DNA of 32,778 bases from a virus. Both the position numbers and the translations under genes were made by a program. Shown here piece after piece: positions 15,234 to 22,773 of the stretch (position 1 is the first letter of the stretch; each line of letters starts with the position of its first letter). Under the pieces are notes generated by a model that saw only the letters and a list, made by a program, of their open reading frames with translations, was not told where the DNA came from and did not search any database. Location of the stretch: positions 1 through 32,778 of IMG/VR virus record IMGVR_UViG_3300013137_000067; one strand, written 5' to 3'.

Positions 15234-16370
15234 ATGAGAAGTGCTCTTGTTTTTCTATTCACTCTTTTTATGCTGTGCATCGCCAGCGCTCTGTCTTTAT
15301 CCTGCTCTGCGTCAAAAGCCATCGGATCTGAGGGCCAGCCATGTGACGACGATGGCGGCTGTTTAGATGACCTGGATTGCTGCGCGGATGATGTCTGCAG
15401 AAAAGATTGCTCGCTTGACGGAGACACAACTTCGGATGGTGATGAAAGCACTGATGGAGATAATGGCGCTGACGGAGATAATGGCGGCGGAGAAGATAGC
15501 TGCATAGATAACGATCACTATTCCTGCGATTCGGGCGATGTTTACTGGTTCGACTCCTGCGGTAACAGACTCTCGAAGAAGAGTGAGTGCGATGATTGCG
15601 CCTGCTCGGATAACGTCTGCATTTTTGAAGCGCAATATTCAATTGCTTGCTCCAACGACAATGTTTACTGGTACGATTGCCATGGAGAACGCGGAGATAA
15701 GAGTCAAGAATGCGGTGACTGCGGCTGCTCCAATGACGAATGTGTGATAATCGAGCATTACTCGTCCTCTTGCTACAATGACGACGTGTACTGGTTCGAC
15801 TGCAACGGCAGAGTTGCGGATAAAAAGAAAGAGTGCGGAACCGGAGGGTGTTGCATTGGCGAAATAGCCTGTATGGACTTAGAGTTTCAATGTTGTGACG
15901 GCGTCTGCACCGACCCGGAAACAGGTTTCGAGTGGCAGCAGGAGCCTACCGGCGGAACGATGATTTGGAATGATGCTATTACGCATTGCCAGAATCTAGA
16001 CCTTGATGGCGGCGGCTGGAGGCTGCCGAATATCAGCGAACTGCGGTCGCTAGTGCGCGGCTGCGGTCCAATTGAAACCGGCGGTGCCTGCGGGGTGAAA
16101 GGTGTGTGTACGCCCTGCGGAGATGCCGCAGCTTGCCTTGCCGATTCCTGTAGTGCGGATTGTAATCCATCCTCCTGCGCAGACAACGGTGGTCCGACGG
16201 GCTGCTACTGGCCGCAACAATTAAGCGGAACGTGTTCAAGGTTCTGGTCGTCGTCTGCCAACGTCTACCTCGCCTACTACGCCTGGTACGTGAGCTTCAA
16301 CTACGGTTTCGTGGACGGCTACAATAAGGGCGGCAACTACGATGCCCGTTGTGTGAGAGAGGGACCGTGA
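15234..16370 (+). CDS. Cys-rich lipoprotein with DUF1566 (Lcl C-terminal) domain
   Basis: The 378-residue protein starts with a signal peptide (MRSALVFLFTLFMLCIASAL) and a lipidatable Cys near 24. A Cys-rich segment (37-59) and an Asp/Gly-rich linker (61-86) follow. Residues 90-213 are three tandem Cys-rich repeats of about 40 residues, each with VYWFD or VYWYD and conserved Cys spacing. Residues about 222-375 are a DUF1566 domain (TDPETGFEWQ, GGGWRLPNISEL, WYVSF, RCVR). It is an extracellular surface protein, probably anchored in the membrane. AGGAAA precedes the ATG. It is on the opposite strand to the virion genes and its style is bacterial, so it is probably a cargo gene expressed by the host cell carrying the phage. 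Adhesion or superinfection exclusion are guesses. Confidence 0.9.
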   Translation: MRSALVFLFTLFMLCIASALSLSCSASKAIGSEGQPCDDDGGCLDDLDCCADDVCRKDCSLDGDTTSDGDESTDGDNGADGDNGGGEDSCIDNDHYSCDSGDVYWFDSCGNRLSKKSECDDCACSDNVCIFEAQYSIACSNDNVYWYDCHGERGDKSQECGDCGCSNDECVIIEHYSSSCYNDDVYWFDCNGRVADKKKECGTGGCCIGEIACMDLEFQCCDGVCTDPETGFEWQQEPTGGTMIWNDAITHCQNLDLDGGGWRLPNISELRSLVRGCGPIETGGACGVKGVCTPCGDAAACLADSCSADCNPSSCADNGGPTGCYWPQQLSGTCSRFWSSSANVYLAYYAWYVSFNYGFVDGYNKGGNYDARCVREGP

Positions 16371-16476
16371 AGTTGGGTATTTGATTATTCGGTTATTTGA
16401 TTATTTTCCCCTTCGCTTCGTGCGGGGTCGATAATTTTATCATAACTGAAAACATTACTCTTCAATGCCTAGCATC
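16371..16476. other. Short convergent intergenic segment
   Basis: An AT-rich stretch with a direct repeat TATTTGATTATT (two copies from about 16378) and a weak CCCC/GGGG hairpin near 16409-16428 that may end the lipoprotein transcript. No gene seen. Confidence 0.3.
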
Positions 16477-16665
16477 TCACCCCTTCTCCCCCGCCAGTTC
16501 CTGAATCTTGGCTACCGATTCCGTCCTGACGGTATCGATGCGACCGTTCTGGAAGAAGAGCACCACCTGGCCGTAGAAGCCCCTGCCCGCCAGGTCGTCG
16601 AGGTAGGCCGAGAGCGTGCTCATCTCTTCGCTGCTGATTTTCGGCGCGGCTTCCGGCGTACACAT
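16477..16665 (-). CDS. Small phage protein downstream of minor head protein
   Basis: A 62-residue protein with SSEEMSTLSAYLDDLAGRG and a strand pair QVVLFFQNGRIDTVRTE. GGAGG precedes the ATG, which lies next to the TGA of the minor head gene, so it is translationally coupled. Small proteins of this kind often follow the SPP1 gp7-type gene. Function unknown. Confidence 0.75.
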   Translation of the reverse strand: MCTPEAAPKISSEEMSTLSAYLDDLAGRGFYGQVVLFFQNGRIDTVRTESVAKIQELAGEKG

Positions 16666-16666
16666 T

Positions 16667-17524
16667 TCAGTCCTCCAGCACGCTCAAGTAAGTGCAGCGG
16701 CAGCCGGGATGCTTGGGCGGGCCGGGAGCATCGTCCATGTTGAATATCCGTCCGTCCAGCGGCGCGCATTCAGGGCAGGTGCGCTCGTCGTGCGCCGTCA
16801 GCCACTTGATCTTTTTCACTCCGACTTCGCGCAGAAAGACCTTGCCGCCTTCGTTGTGCGCCCGCAGGGTCTCGGTGCGCGCTATCAGTTCGGCGCGCTG
16901 CTGAGCGCTTTTAAACACGGTTTTTCCGGCCTTGCGGAACTCGTCCGGGTCTTTTATCGTCCTGCCGATATCACGCGTCACATCGCGGATGCTGCGGCCT
17001 TCCAGCACGCCCTGCGTAACGGTGCGCTTGATGCCCGTGGCCAGCTCGCGCGAGACGTCGCCCAATAGCTGCACTTCATAGTTGGCCAGAAAATCCACGC
17101 CGGCTTGGTCGATCTGCGAGAAAGTCCTTTTCACCAGCGCGTTCTGCGCCACGTCGGACAGATCGCGGAACTTCGAGTGATCCGCCGCTCGCAGTTGTTC
17201 GAGACCCGCTTCGATACCGAGCTTGAGCGCACCTTCCTTGCGGGCGCGCACGCCCACCTTCCAGTTCTCGTAAAGCTCCAGCGCCAGGGTGTCGATATTC
17301 TTCTCCAGGTCTTTCAGGATCGCCAGACGCATACTCTGCCACTCTTTCATGGCAGCCTGTCTCTCGAAGGCTTCGATCTGCTTCGCTACACGCGCTGAAG
17401 AGGCTTCCAGCGCTTTGAAGAGTTCCTCGGCGTTCTCGTCGGCATACTTATCGCGCCGACGTGCGGCTTCCTCCACCGCTTTGCGGATGCGTTTCACCTG
17501 TTCTGTTTCAGCCCTGGCGTGCAT
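16667..17524 (-). CDS. Minor head protein, SPP1 gp7/Mu F type
   Basis: The 285-residue protein has a long helical N-terminal two-thirds and the family hallmark at the C-terminus: AELIARTETLRAHNEG, WLTAHDERTCPECAPLDG and PPKHPGCRCTYL, with conserved His, Cys and Asp residues that likely bind metal. It is packaged in few copies and binds the portal. It starts within the end of the portal gene (17-base overlap) after a GGAGC site. Confidence 0.93.
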   Translation of the reverse strand: MHARAETEQVKRIRKAVEEAARRRDKYADENAEELFKALEASSARVAKQIEAFERQAAMKEWQSMRLAILKDLEKNIDTLALELYENWKVGVRARKEGALKLGIEAGLEQLRAADHSKFRDLSDVAQNALVKRTFSQIDQAGVDFLANYEVQLLGDVSRELATGIKRTVTQGVLEGRSIRDVTRDIGRTIKDPDEFRKAGKTVFKSAQQRAELIARTETLRAHNEGGKVFLREVGVKKIKWLTAHDERTCPECAPLDGRIFNMDDAPGPPKHPGCRCTYLSVLED

Positions 17525-18884
17525 ATATGCGCTCCACGTCTGCCCGGGCCGCTTCCTCGCGGGCTTTACCCACCGGCTTCTTCATACCCAGCCGCTCGCG
17601 CGCTTCTTCGACTGTCAGCACATCCAGCGCCACCAGCTGCGATATCTCCTGCACCGTCCAGTTGCGATCGACGACGATCTCCTCCTCCCTGCGGCCCTGC
17701 TCTTCCACATCCGGCGCCAGACCCATCTTCTGCTGTAGAGTCTTCTTCGAGATCAGGCCGCGATCGTATAAATCGACCAGCAGGCGCTTCTGATCGACTT
17801 CGCTGGTCAGGTCGAGGTCCGAGAACTGGTAATGCAGCTCGGCGTCCCGATGATTCTTGCGCTCTTTCCAGTCGTCGAAGATCCAGTCCAAAAGCGCCCG
17901 CGCCGCTTCTTTGATCTCTTTAAGCTGCACCACCATCTTCTGCATCGAGACCGAGGCGGTAGCAAAGTTCGGGCCGTCGCCAGTGACTATTCCACGCGCC
18001 ATGCCCAGCGCAACAAGGATATCCTCCTTGATCTCGCGCACCTTGGCCTCGGTGTTCAAAGCCGCACCGTCCGCGCCGTAAGTCTCGGCCTTGACATAGA
18101 ACGGCACCACCAGACCGCTGCGCATATCCATGTGTTCCACCTGGTCGCGCACGCGCTCCAGCATCTTCTGATCGGGCATGATGATGCGCCCGCCGAAAAC
18201 GCCGCCTACCTGAATAAAACGCATAGGCGTGGCCCAGCGGCGTGCCATGGCCCGTTCGGCACGGCGGTAATCGCGCAATAACTCGATGGACTCAAATGCC
18301 GGCAGCACCATGCTGTTGCCGTGGTGCTCGAACTCGGGACTGTTCCACTTGAGTACCAGCATCTTCTCAATATCCAGCGGCACCGGTTCCATAGCCACAC
18401 CCTCGGCGTTGACCGGATGCTGCACGGCTTCCACCAGCTCGTCGTTTTCGTAAGTGTACTTGACCGAAACGGGGTTCACGCAGATGACGTTTTCCGGCTC
18501 CTCTCCGGATCCACTGCCGGCTAAGTATCCCACCATCTCGCCTTTGACCAGCAGTTGCAGAATCATGTCGCGCACGAAGTCGTTCAGACCCAGGCTGTAA
18601 AAAAGCTCTTCGGCTTCTTCCTGCAGGCTCTCGTCTTCGCAGCGGACTTTGATCTCGTCGCCCAGCGCAAAAGCCCGCCAGGCGTTGACGGCGTTGGAGA
18701 CCAGCGGCTCCTGCAGGTAATACTCCCAGGCCTTGGCGGCGCGATCCTCCCACAGCGGCGGAACCGCGTCCTTGGCGATGAGCCCCGCAAAAGGGTTGCC
18801 GGCAAATGAAGCCGCCGTGCCGAGTTCAGCCGCAGGCGGCTGGGCGCTGTTGTGTGTTCTCTCCTGTTTTGCCTGCCGTTTCAT
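17508..18884 (-). CDS. Portal protein
   Basis: The 458-residue protein forms the dodecameric DNA entry channel at one capsid vertex. Evidence: position between terminase and minor head protein, size, and motifs such as EPLVSNAVNAWRAFALGD, LLVKGEMVGYLAG, DIEKMLVLKWNSPEFEHHGNS (split over the wing region) and the long stem-like helix VSMQKMVVQLKEIKEAARAL. The C-terminus (ISQLVALDVLTVEEARERLG) is the usual small helical tail of this portal class. The start at 18884 has AAGGAG six bases upstream; an in-frame ATG at 18905 has a poorer site and lies under the divergent promoter. Confidence 0.9.
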   Translation of the reverse strand: MKRQAKQERTHNSAQPPAAELGTAASFAGNPFAGLIAKDAVPPLWEDRAAKAWEYYLQEPLVSNAVNAWRAFALGDEIKVRCEDESLQEEAEELFYSLGLNDFVRDMILQLLVKGEMVGYLAGSGSGEEPENVICVNPVSVKYTYENDELVEAVQHPVNAEGVAMEPVPLDIEKMLVLKWNSPEFEHHGNSMVLPAFESIELLRDYRRAERAMARRWATPMRFIQVGGVFGGRIIMPDQKMLERVRDQVEHMDMRSGLVVPFYVKAETYGADGAALNTEAKVREIKEDILVALGMARGIVTGDGPNFATASVSMQKMVVQLKEIKEAARALLDWIFDDWKERKNHRDAELHYQFSDLDLTSEVDQKRLLVDLYDRGLISKKTLQQKMGLAPDVEEQGRREEEIVVDRNWTVQEISQLVALDVLTVEEARERLGMKKPVGKAREEAARADVERIYARQG

Positions 18885-18894
18885 CGTTTGCTCC

Positions 18895-18951
18895 TTGACG
18901 TTCATATATCCTGCGGTTATACTTCAGTAAGAACAGATGGCAAACGCCATC
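18895..18951 (+). promoter_or_regulatory. Promoter and leader palindrome of the AbrB/Doc pair
   Basis: TTGACG (18895-18900) and TATACT (18918-18923) are 17 bases apart, a near-consensus sigma70 promoter. Just downstream, GATGGC and GCCATC flank AAAC (18936-18951), within the transcript leader. This dyad may be the operator of the antitoxin. The -35 box overlaps the 5' end of the portal gene. Confidence 0.65.
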
Positions 18952-18963
18952 GGGAGGTGAATA

Positions 18964-19188
18964 ATGCATAAGCGATTGACTTCTATAGGAAACAGCCTTG
19001 GCCTCATCATTGAACGTCCGATTCTTGAACTTCTGGATATCGACAGGGAGACGGACCTTGAGATGAAAACCGACGGTGAGGCGCTCATTATCAAGCCGGC
19101 CAAACTGAGCAAGAAAGAACGAGCGCTTGCTTCCGCTCGACGGATGATGAAAACCCACGAAGCTTCTCTGAAGAGGCTGGCCGAATGA
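18964..19188 (+). CDS. AbrB/MazE-type antitoxin of the Doc pair
   Basis: The 74-residue protein has a swapped-hairpin AbrB-type N-terminal half (KRLTSIGNSLGLIIERPILE, then LDIDRETDLEMKTDGEALII) and a charged helical C-terminus suited to wrap the toxin. GGGAGGTG lies upstream of the ATG. The stop overlaps the toxin start by 4 bases, as in toxin-antitoxin operons. It should neutralise Doc and repress the promoter. Doc is more often paired with Phd; an AbrB-fold partner is an alternative known in the wider Doc family. Confidence 0.85.
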   Translation: MHKRLTSIGNSLGLIIERPILELLDIDRETDLEMKTDGEALIIKPAKLSKKERALASARRMMKTHEASLKRLAE

Positions 19189-19589
19189 AAGACGACATAA
19201 TCTTTCTTGATCTTGAGATCGTGCTGGCCATCCACGAAGAACAGCTCGTTCTCTTCGGCGGCGCTTCCGGCATCCGCGATCAGGGATTGCTTGAGTCCGC
19301 GCTGGCTCAACCGGAAGCCATGTTTGGAGGAGAATTCGTCCATCGTGATTTGTTTGAGATGGCGGCAGCCTATGCTTTCCATATTTCGCAGAACCAACCC
19401 TTTCTCGACGGCAACAAGCGCAGCGGGCTTCTCTGTGCGGTCACTTTTCTCGATCTGAATGGCGCCGTCATCGATACTCCGTCTCCGCGCCTTGATCAGG
19501 CCATTCTCGACATCGCCGAACACAAGCTTGATAAGGCTGGTTTGGCGGATTTGCTTCGCGAACTCTTTCATTCCTTTCCTCATCCGTAA
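19185..19589 (+). CDS. doc: Doc-like (Fic fold) toxin
   Basis: The 134-residue protein fits the death-on-curing family: FGGASGIRDQGLLESALAQP, then AAAYAFHISQNQPFLDGNKR and a helical end. Doc phosphorylates elongation factor Tu and stops translation. Its Fic loop reads QPFLDGNKR, so the position usually taken by the catalytic His (HxFxDxNKR) is Gln, while Phe, Asp, Asn, Lys and Arg remain. A nearby His in AFHISQ is five residues earlier. The 3' end overlaps the convergent terminase gene by 10 bases. The pair is an insertion between terminase and portal. Confidence 0.88.
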   Translation: MKDDIIFLDLEIVLAIHEEQLVLFGGASGIRDQGLLESALAQPEAMFGGEFVHRDLFEMAAAYAFHISQNQPFLDGNKRSGLLCAVTFLDLNGAVIDTPSPRLDQAILDIAEHKLDKAGLADLLRELFHSFPHP

Positions 19590-21100
19590 AAGTTCCTCGA
19601 CATCGCCAGCGGCGCCACATCGGCTTTGATCTCCAGCGCTTCGTAGAGGCTGCCGTTCTCCTGCGCACGACGCAAGAGCGCGCAGCGCATGGCGTCGATG
19701 ATGTGGTCGTTGCCCTTCGAGTAGACCACGCCGCGATCCGACAGGGTGTAGGTCTGTGTGCAGAGCTGGTCTTCGATTTCGTGATCCGAGTCCGGCAGCC
19801 GCAGCCGCCTGAAGTTCAGCGCCTCGTTTATCAGCGCCGTCATGTGCTCTTTGACGCGCTTGTTTATCAGATGCCCTTCGCGGTCTTCGCCCACGGCGAT
19901 GGAGCCGCCGAACTCGTAGCCCACCAGGCGGTCGATCAGATGCAGGTCGCGGTACTTGTCGAGGCCGGTCAGCTCCTGCACCACCGACATGCCGTTGCCG
20001 CCCCGGTCCACGCCAATGCCCTGCGGCGAGTAGCAGCGGTCGATCAGCGCTATGATTTCGGTCACAGCCGGGTAAGGCACATGCTCGACATGGATGCGCA
20101 GTACCAGTGTCAGGCGGCCTTCTTCGTCTTCTTCGAAAAGCAGCAACTCGCAGGGATCGGATGTGTACCCCAGATCGCCTCCCAGCCAGTAGCGCCCGCG
20201 TCCGCCCGGCAGGTTCAGCACCTGTTCCACGCGCTCTCGGATCTTGCTCTCGTTGTCCAGCCCGTCCAGGGCTTCGCCGTTTATCGTCAGGCGCTGGTAC
20301 TCGGGAATCTGCGTCAGGGCGCGAATGACCTGCACCGCGTTGAATGCTCCATAACTGGGACGCCCGTGCTCGCCGGCCACTTCGTGCTGCCAGCCGGAAG
20401 AGTCGCGCCCGCCGTAGAAGCGCAGCAGATCCGCTTCGCGCTCGGGGCTCCAGTCGGGAGCAATCCAGCTGGGCCACCTGAAAATCTTCCAGGCCTTGTC
20501 TTCGGTGATGCGGTAATAGGTCGTGTCGCGCAGGCCGTTGGGCGTGGAGTAAACCCGGAATATCCCGCCGGCGTTCAGGCACTGCCGCAGAGCCTTCCAC
20601 GCGGCTTCCGGCAACCACGCGGCCTCATCCACCAGCAGAAAATCGACGTGCAGCGAACGGAAGGCGCTGCCTCTGTCGCCAGCCGGCCTGAAGTGCATGA
20701 CCGCGCCGTTGTCGAACATGATCTCGAAATACGGCTTGCGCTTTATCTTGGCCTGGCCGCGTGCGTTCAAAGCCAGACTGTCGCGCAACAGATCGACGCT
20801 TTCAAGCTGAAACTCGACCTCCTCGATGATGGCGTCCAGATGCCCCTGAAAGGGAGCGCCCACCAGCGCCTGCTTACCCGGATGCGTGAAGGCGTACCAC
20901 AACAGCAGCGTTGACAGATCGACCGTCTTGCCCACAGCGCGCCCGTCCAGATGCGCCACACGGGGATGACGACATTCGAGATCTTCTACCTGATAGGGGC
21001 GATAGCAACGCGCGGATCCGTCGCGGTTGAAAAGCAGCGTTTCTCCGAAGAGCGCCGGTGATGATAATACTTTCTCAATTGCTGTCAGGTCGTCTGTCAT
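19580..21100 (-). CDS. terL: Terminase large subunit
   Basis: The 506-residue packaging motor has an ATPase half with a terminase-type Walker A (LDGRAVGKT) and Walker B (VDFLLVDEAAW), followed by coupling motif IFRVYSTPNG. The nuclease half shows LGGDLGYTSDP, IGVDRGGNGMSVV and a C-terminal NDHIIDAMRCALL, supplying the acidic metal ligands. The size is typical. It is transcribed from the promoter at 21176-21204 and followed by the plus-strand Doc pair and then the portal gene. Confidence 0.95.
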   Translation of the reverse strand: MTDDLTAIEKVLSSPALFGETLLFNRDGSARCYRPYQVEDLECRHPRVAHLDGRAVGKTVDLSTLLLWYAFTHPGKQALVGAPFQGHLDAIIEEVEFQLESVDLLRDSLALNARGQAKIKRKPYFEIMFDNGAVMHFRPAGDRGSAFRSLHVDFLLVDEAAWLPEAAWKALRQCLNAGGIFRVYSTPNGLRDTTYYRITEDKAWKIFRWPSWIAPDWSPEREADLLRFYGGRDSSGWQHEVAGEHGRPSYGAFNAVQVIRALTQIPEYQRLTINGEALDGLDNESKIRERVEQVLNLPGGRGRYWLGGDLGYTSDPCELLLFEEDEEGRLTLVLRIHVEHVPYPAVTEIIALIDRCYSPQGIGVDRGGNGMSVVQELTGLDKYRDLHLIDRLVGYEFGGSIAVGEDREGHLINKRVKEHMTALINEALNFRRLRLPDSDHEIEDQLCTQTYTLSDRGVVYSKGNDHIIDAMRCALLRRAQENGSLYEALEIKADVAPLAMSRNFYG

Positions 21101-21175
21101 TTAGCCCTCAGAACGTTAACAGCAATGATTCTATTACACTGAATATCGATATGCAACACGTATTCACATGTTATT

Positions 21176-21204
21176 ATTAGATAATTTCTCTTAATATCTG
21201 TCAA
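21176..21204 (-). promoter_or_regulatory. Strong promoter for the terminase/packaging block
   Basis: On the minus strand TTGACA (21199-21204) and TCTAAT (21176-21181) are 17 bases apart. The start near 21170 gives a leader of about 70 bases to the terminase ATG that contains the palindrome ATATCGATAT. Confidence 0.7.
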
Positions 21205-21211
21205 TGTACGT

Positions 21212-21460
21212 TTATTCTGTTTCTTCCGGCGGAATCTCCGTTTTCTCCGATTCCAGCCGATCCAGTTCCTCCAGCGCCTCCTGCGCCAGTTCGCGAGCCT
21301 CCCCGATATCCGCGGCCTTCAGCATCTTTGCCAACACCCCGCGCAGAGACGACAGTGCCTGAATGACGGACACCCACAGATCGTCGCGGTCGCCGCGCGC
21401 CTTTAAAGGCTCCTCGCTCATCTTGTCTAACTGAATCGTACCAGTGATAGAAGTTTTCAT
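21212..21460 (-). CDS. Small acidic helical protein upstream of terminase
   Basis: The 82-residue protein starts MKTSITGTIQLDKMSEEPL, with GGAGG five bases upstream; a longer start at 21490 lacks such a site. The second half (LKAADIGEARELAQEALEEL) is helical and acidic. No HTH is evident, so it is not an obvious small terminase. Function unknown. Confidence 0.7.
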   Translation of the reverse strand: MKTSITGTIQLDKMSEEPLKARGDRDDLWVSVIQALSSLRGVLAKMLKAADIGEARELAQEALEELDRLESEKTEIPPEETE

Positions 21461-21490
21461 GGCTGCCTCCGTGTTGCAGGTAACAACCAA

Positions 21491-21518
21491 AGCATAACCA
21501 CAGTATTCTTTTTGTCAA
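21491..21518 (-). promoter_or_regulatory. Promoter for the small acidic protein gene
   Basis: Minus-strand TTGACA (21513-21518) and TATGCT (21491-21496) with a 16-base spacer. It is back to back with the plus-strand promoter at 21534. Confidence 0.5.
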
Positions 21519-21533
21519 GCAAATCCCGAAATC

Positions 21534-21562
21534 TTGACGCCGGGGCCCGCGCCGGTTAGAAT
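21534..21562 (+). promoter_or_regulatory. Promoter for the RHH regulator; leaderless mRNA likely
   Basis: TTGACG (21534-21539) and TAGAAT (21557-21562) are 17 bases apart. Transcription should begin near 21569, only a few bases before the ATG at 21573, and no ribosome site is visible. Confidence 0.55.
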
Positions 21563-21572
21563 CCCACACATC

Positions 21573-21764
21573 ATGACGATGAAGAAACAGGTCATATCGC
21601 TTACGCAGCAACAGGTGGACTGGCTCGACAAAGAGTCGGACCGGCTCGGTATATCCATAGCCGAGATCGTGCGTCGCGCTGTCGACGATTACCGCGATTG
21701 CCACCTCTGCCGCATCTCAAACACCGCTTCGGTCAAGCCGGAGATCTCACCTAAAAAGAAATAG
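21573..21764 (+). CDS. Ribbon-helix-helix DNA-binding protein
   Basis: This 63-residue protein carries an RHH/CopG-type domain: a strand KKQVISLTQQQVDWL, then DRLGISIAEIVRRAVDDY. Such proteins bind DNA as dimers and commonly repress their own or neighbouring promoters. A start at 21579 is also possible. It is divergent from the small acidic gene, so it may control both promoters between them. The C-terminal tail carries two Cys (CHLC) and a Lys-rich end. Confidence 0.82.
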   Translation: MTMKKQVISLTQQQVDWLDKESDRLGISIAEIVRRAVDDYRDCHLCRISNTASVKPEISPKKK

Positions 21765-21766
21765 GC

Positions 21767-21783
21767 GATCGCATTTTGCGATC
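21767..21783. terminator. Convergent hairpin between RHH gene and core-binding-domain gene
   Basis: GATCGCA and TGCGATC flank TTT, with two further G-C pairs outside. It lies between two convergent genes and could end both transcripts, although no U-run follows. Confidence 0.4.
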
Positions 21784-21812
21784 ACCTGTCAGTAGATTCT
21801 TCAAGTCGCGGG

Positions 21813-22241
21813 CTAGTTATGAACCTGATCGTCGACCCGGCCCGCCTGCGCATCTGCATCCTCCTCCATTTTGTGCTTCTCGGTAAACTTCCGCTCCGTC
21901 GCCGGTAAGGGCAGGCGCTCGATCCAGCCCTGCTCGTGCCACCAGACCAGCGCCATACGCACAATACGCCTGATCTGCAGTATGCTGGCCGCCGCCCTTG
22001 GCTTGGCGCCGTCCCTGCCCGGCTGCATAGTCGCAGTCCCGCTCTTGAAGAACTTGTCCACGTGCACCGTCAGTATCTTCGCCAGCTCTTTCTCTTCCCC
22101 CATCTCATCCTGCAGCAGCCTGAGTGTGCGCTCTATGGTTCCAAGCGTACTGCTGCTCTGGCCCTGTGCCCGCATGTGTTCGACATAGGCCGCCGCCGCT
22201 TCTTTCAGAGTGATGCCCGTTGCGTTCGTCTCGTTCGTCAT
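21813..22241 (-). CDS. Stand-alone tyrosine-recombinase core-binding (SAM-like) domain protein
   Basis: The 142-residue protein resembles only the N-terminal core-binding domain of phage integrases: LKEAAAAYVEHMRAQGQS, STLGTIERTLRLLQDEMG, VDKFFKSG and ILQIRRIVRMALVWWHEQGW. The catalytic domain with R-H-R-Y is absent and the remaining 30 residues are charged. It may bind DNA without cutting, or be a remnant. AAGGAG precedes the ATG, and the gene follows two small minus-strand genes as an operon. Confidence 0.75.
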   Translation of the reverse strand: MTNETNATGITLKEAAAAYVEHMRAQGQSSSTLGTIERTLRLLQDEMGEEKELAKILTVHVDKFFKSGTATMQPGRDGAKPRAAASILQIRRIVRMALVWWHEQGWIERLPLPATERKFTEKHKMEEDADAQAGRVDDQVHN

Positions 22242-22320
22242 TTCAAATTCTCCTTCGTTCGCTTTGTGTTTTAAATTCAGGAGGAGGCTCGGACTTCGCG
22301 CCCGAGCCCCCGCGCCGCTT

Positions 22321-22551
22321 TTACGGCTCCAGCACCAGCCGGTGCAGGCTGTCGAGGCAGCCCAGCGCCATGGCCTGTGCGGCCTTGCGATCTGCGTAGC
22401 CCTCGTAGCCGATCTCCTCCAGCAGCTCGTTCGTGTCGCAGGCTTCCTCCCAGCGGAAGATTTTAAAGCTGGCCCCGCAGTCGTAAAGCGCGTGCTGGAT
22501 TACCTTACCGTTCTCGTCGGTGGCGTTTCTGGTCTTAAGCAGTCTGCACAT
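22321..22551 (-). CDS. Small phage protein, unknown
   Basis: A 76-residue acidic protein (MCRLLKTRNATDENGKVIQ, FKIFRWEEACDTNELLEEIG). GGGAGG precedes the ATG. It lies in a run of three small minus-strand genes. No family recognised. Confidence 0.65.
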   Translation of the reverse strand: MCRLLKTRNATDENGKVIQHALYDCGASFKIFRWEEACDTNELLEEIGYEGYADRKAAQAMALGCLDSLHRLVLEP

Positions 22552-22575
22552 TTCCGTTCCTCCCGTTCTTCGTTT

Positions 22576-22773
22576 TCAGATGTCTTCGTTCTTCATAAAG
22601 GCTTCCGCGATGTGAAGCTGCTCGGCGATGTATCCCAGGTCGCCGACGTGCGCCCAGTTGGGCTCTTCGCCTTTTTCCAGATGCTTTTTAAGCAAGCCCA
22701 TTAAGGATTTCATGCGGTCTTCGATCTCCTGCAGTTTCTCTGTGTAGGCTACCTTTGCGTTTTCCTGATTCAT
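22576..22773 (-). CDS. Small helical phage protein, unknown
   Basis: A 65-residue helical protein (AYTEKLQEIEDRMKSLMGLL). AAGGAC lies upstream of the ATG. It is the first gene of the small minus-strand group ending at 21813. No family recognised. Confidence 0.65.
   Translation of the reverse strand: MNQENAKVAYTEKLQEIEDRMKSLMGLLKKHLEKGEEPNWAHVGDLGYIAEQLHIAEAFMKNEDI

Noticed and set aside
18924-20618. Long minus-strand open frame of 564 codons across terminase and the Doc pair
   Set aside because: It is in another frame of the terminase gene, very rich in Arg, and antisense to two real genes; the terminase frame has all motifs.
21212-21460. Small terminase subunit directly upstream of the large subunit
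   Set aside because: The 82-residue protein shows no DNA-binding motif; the gene at 27311-27964 fits better.
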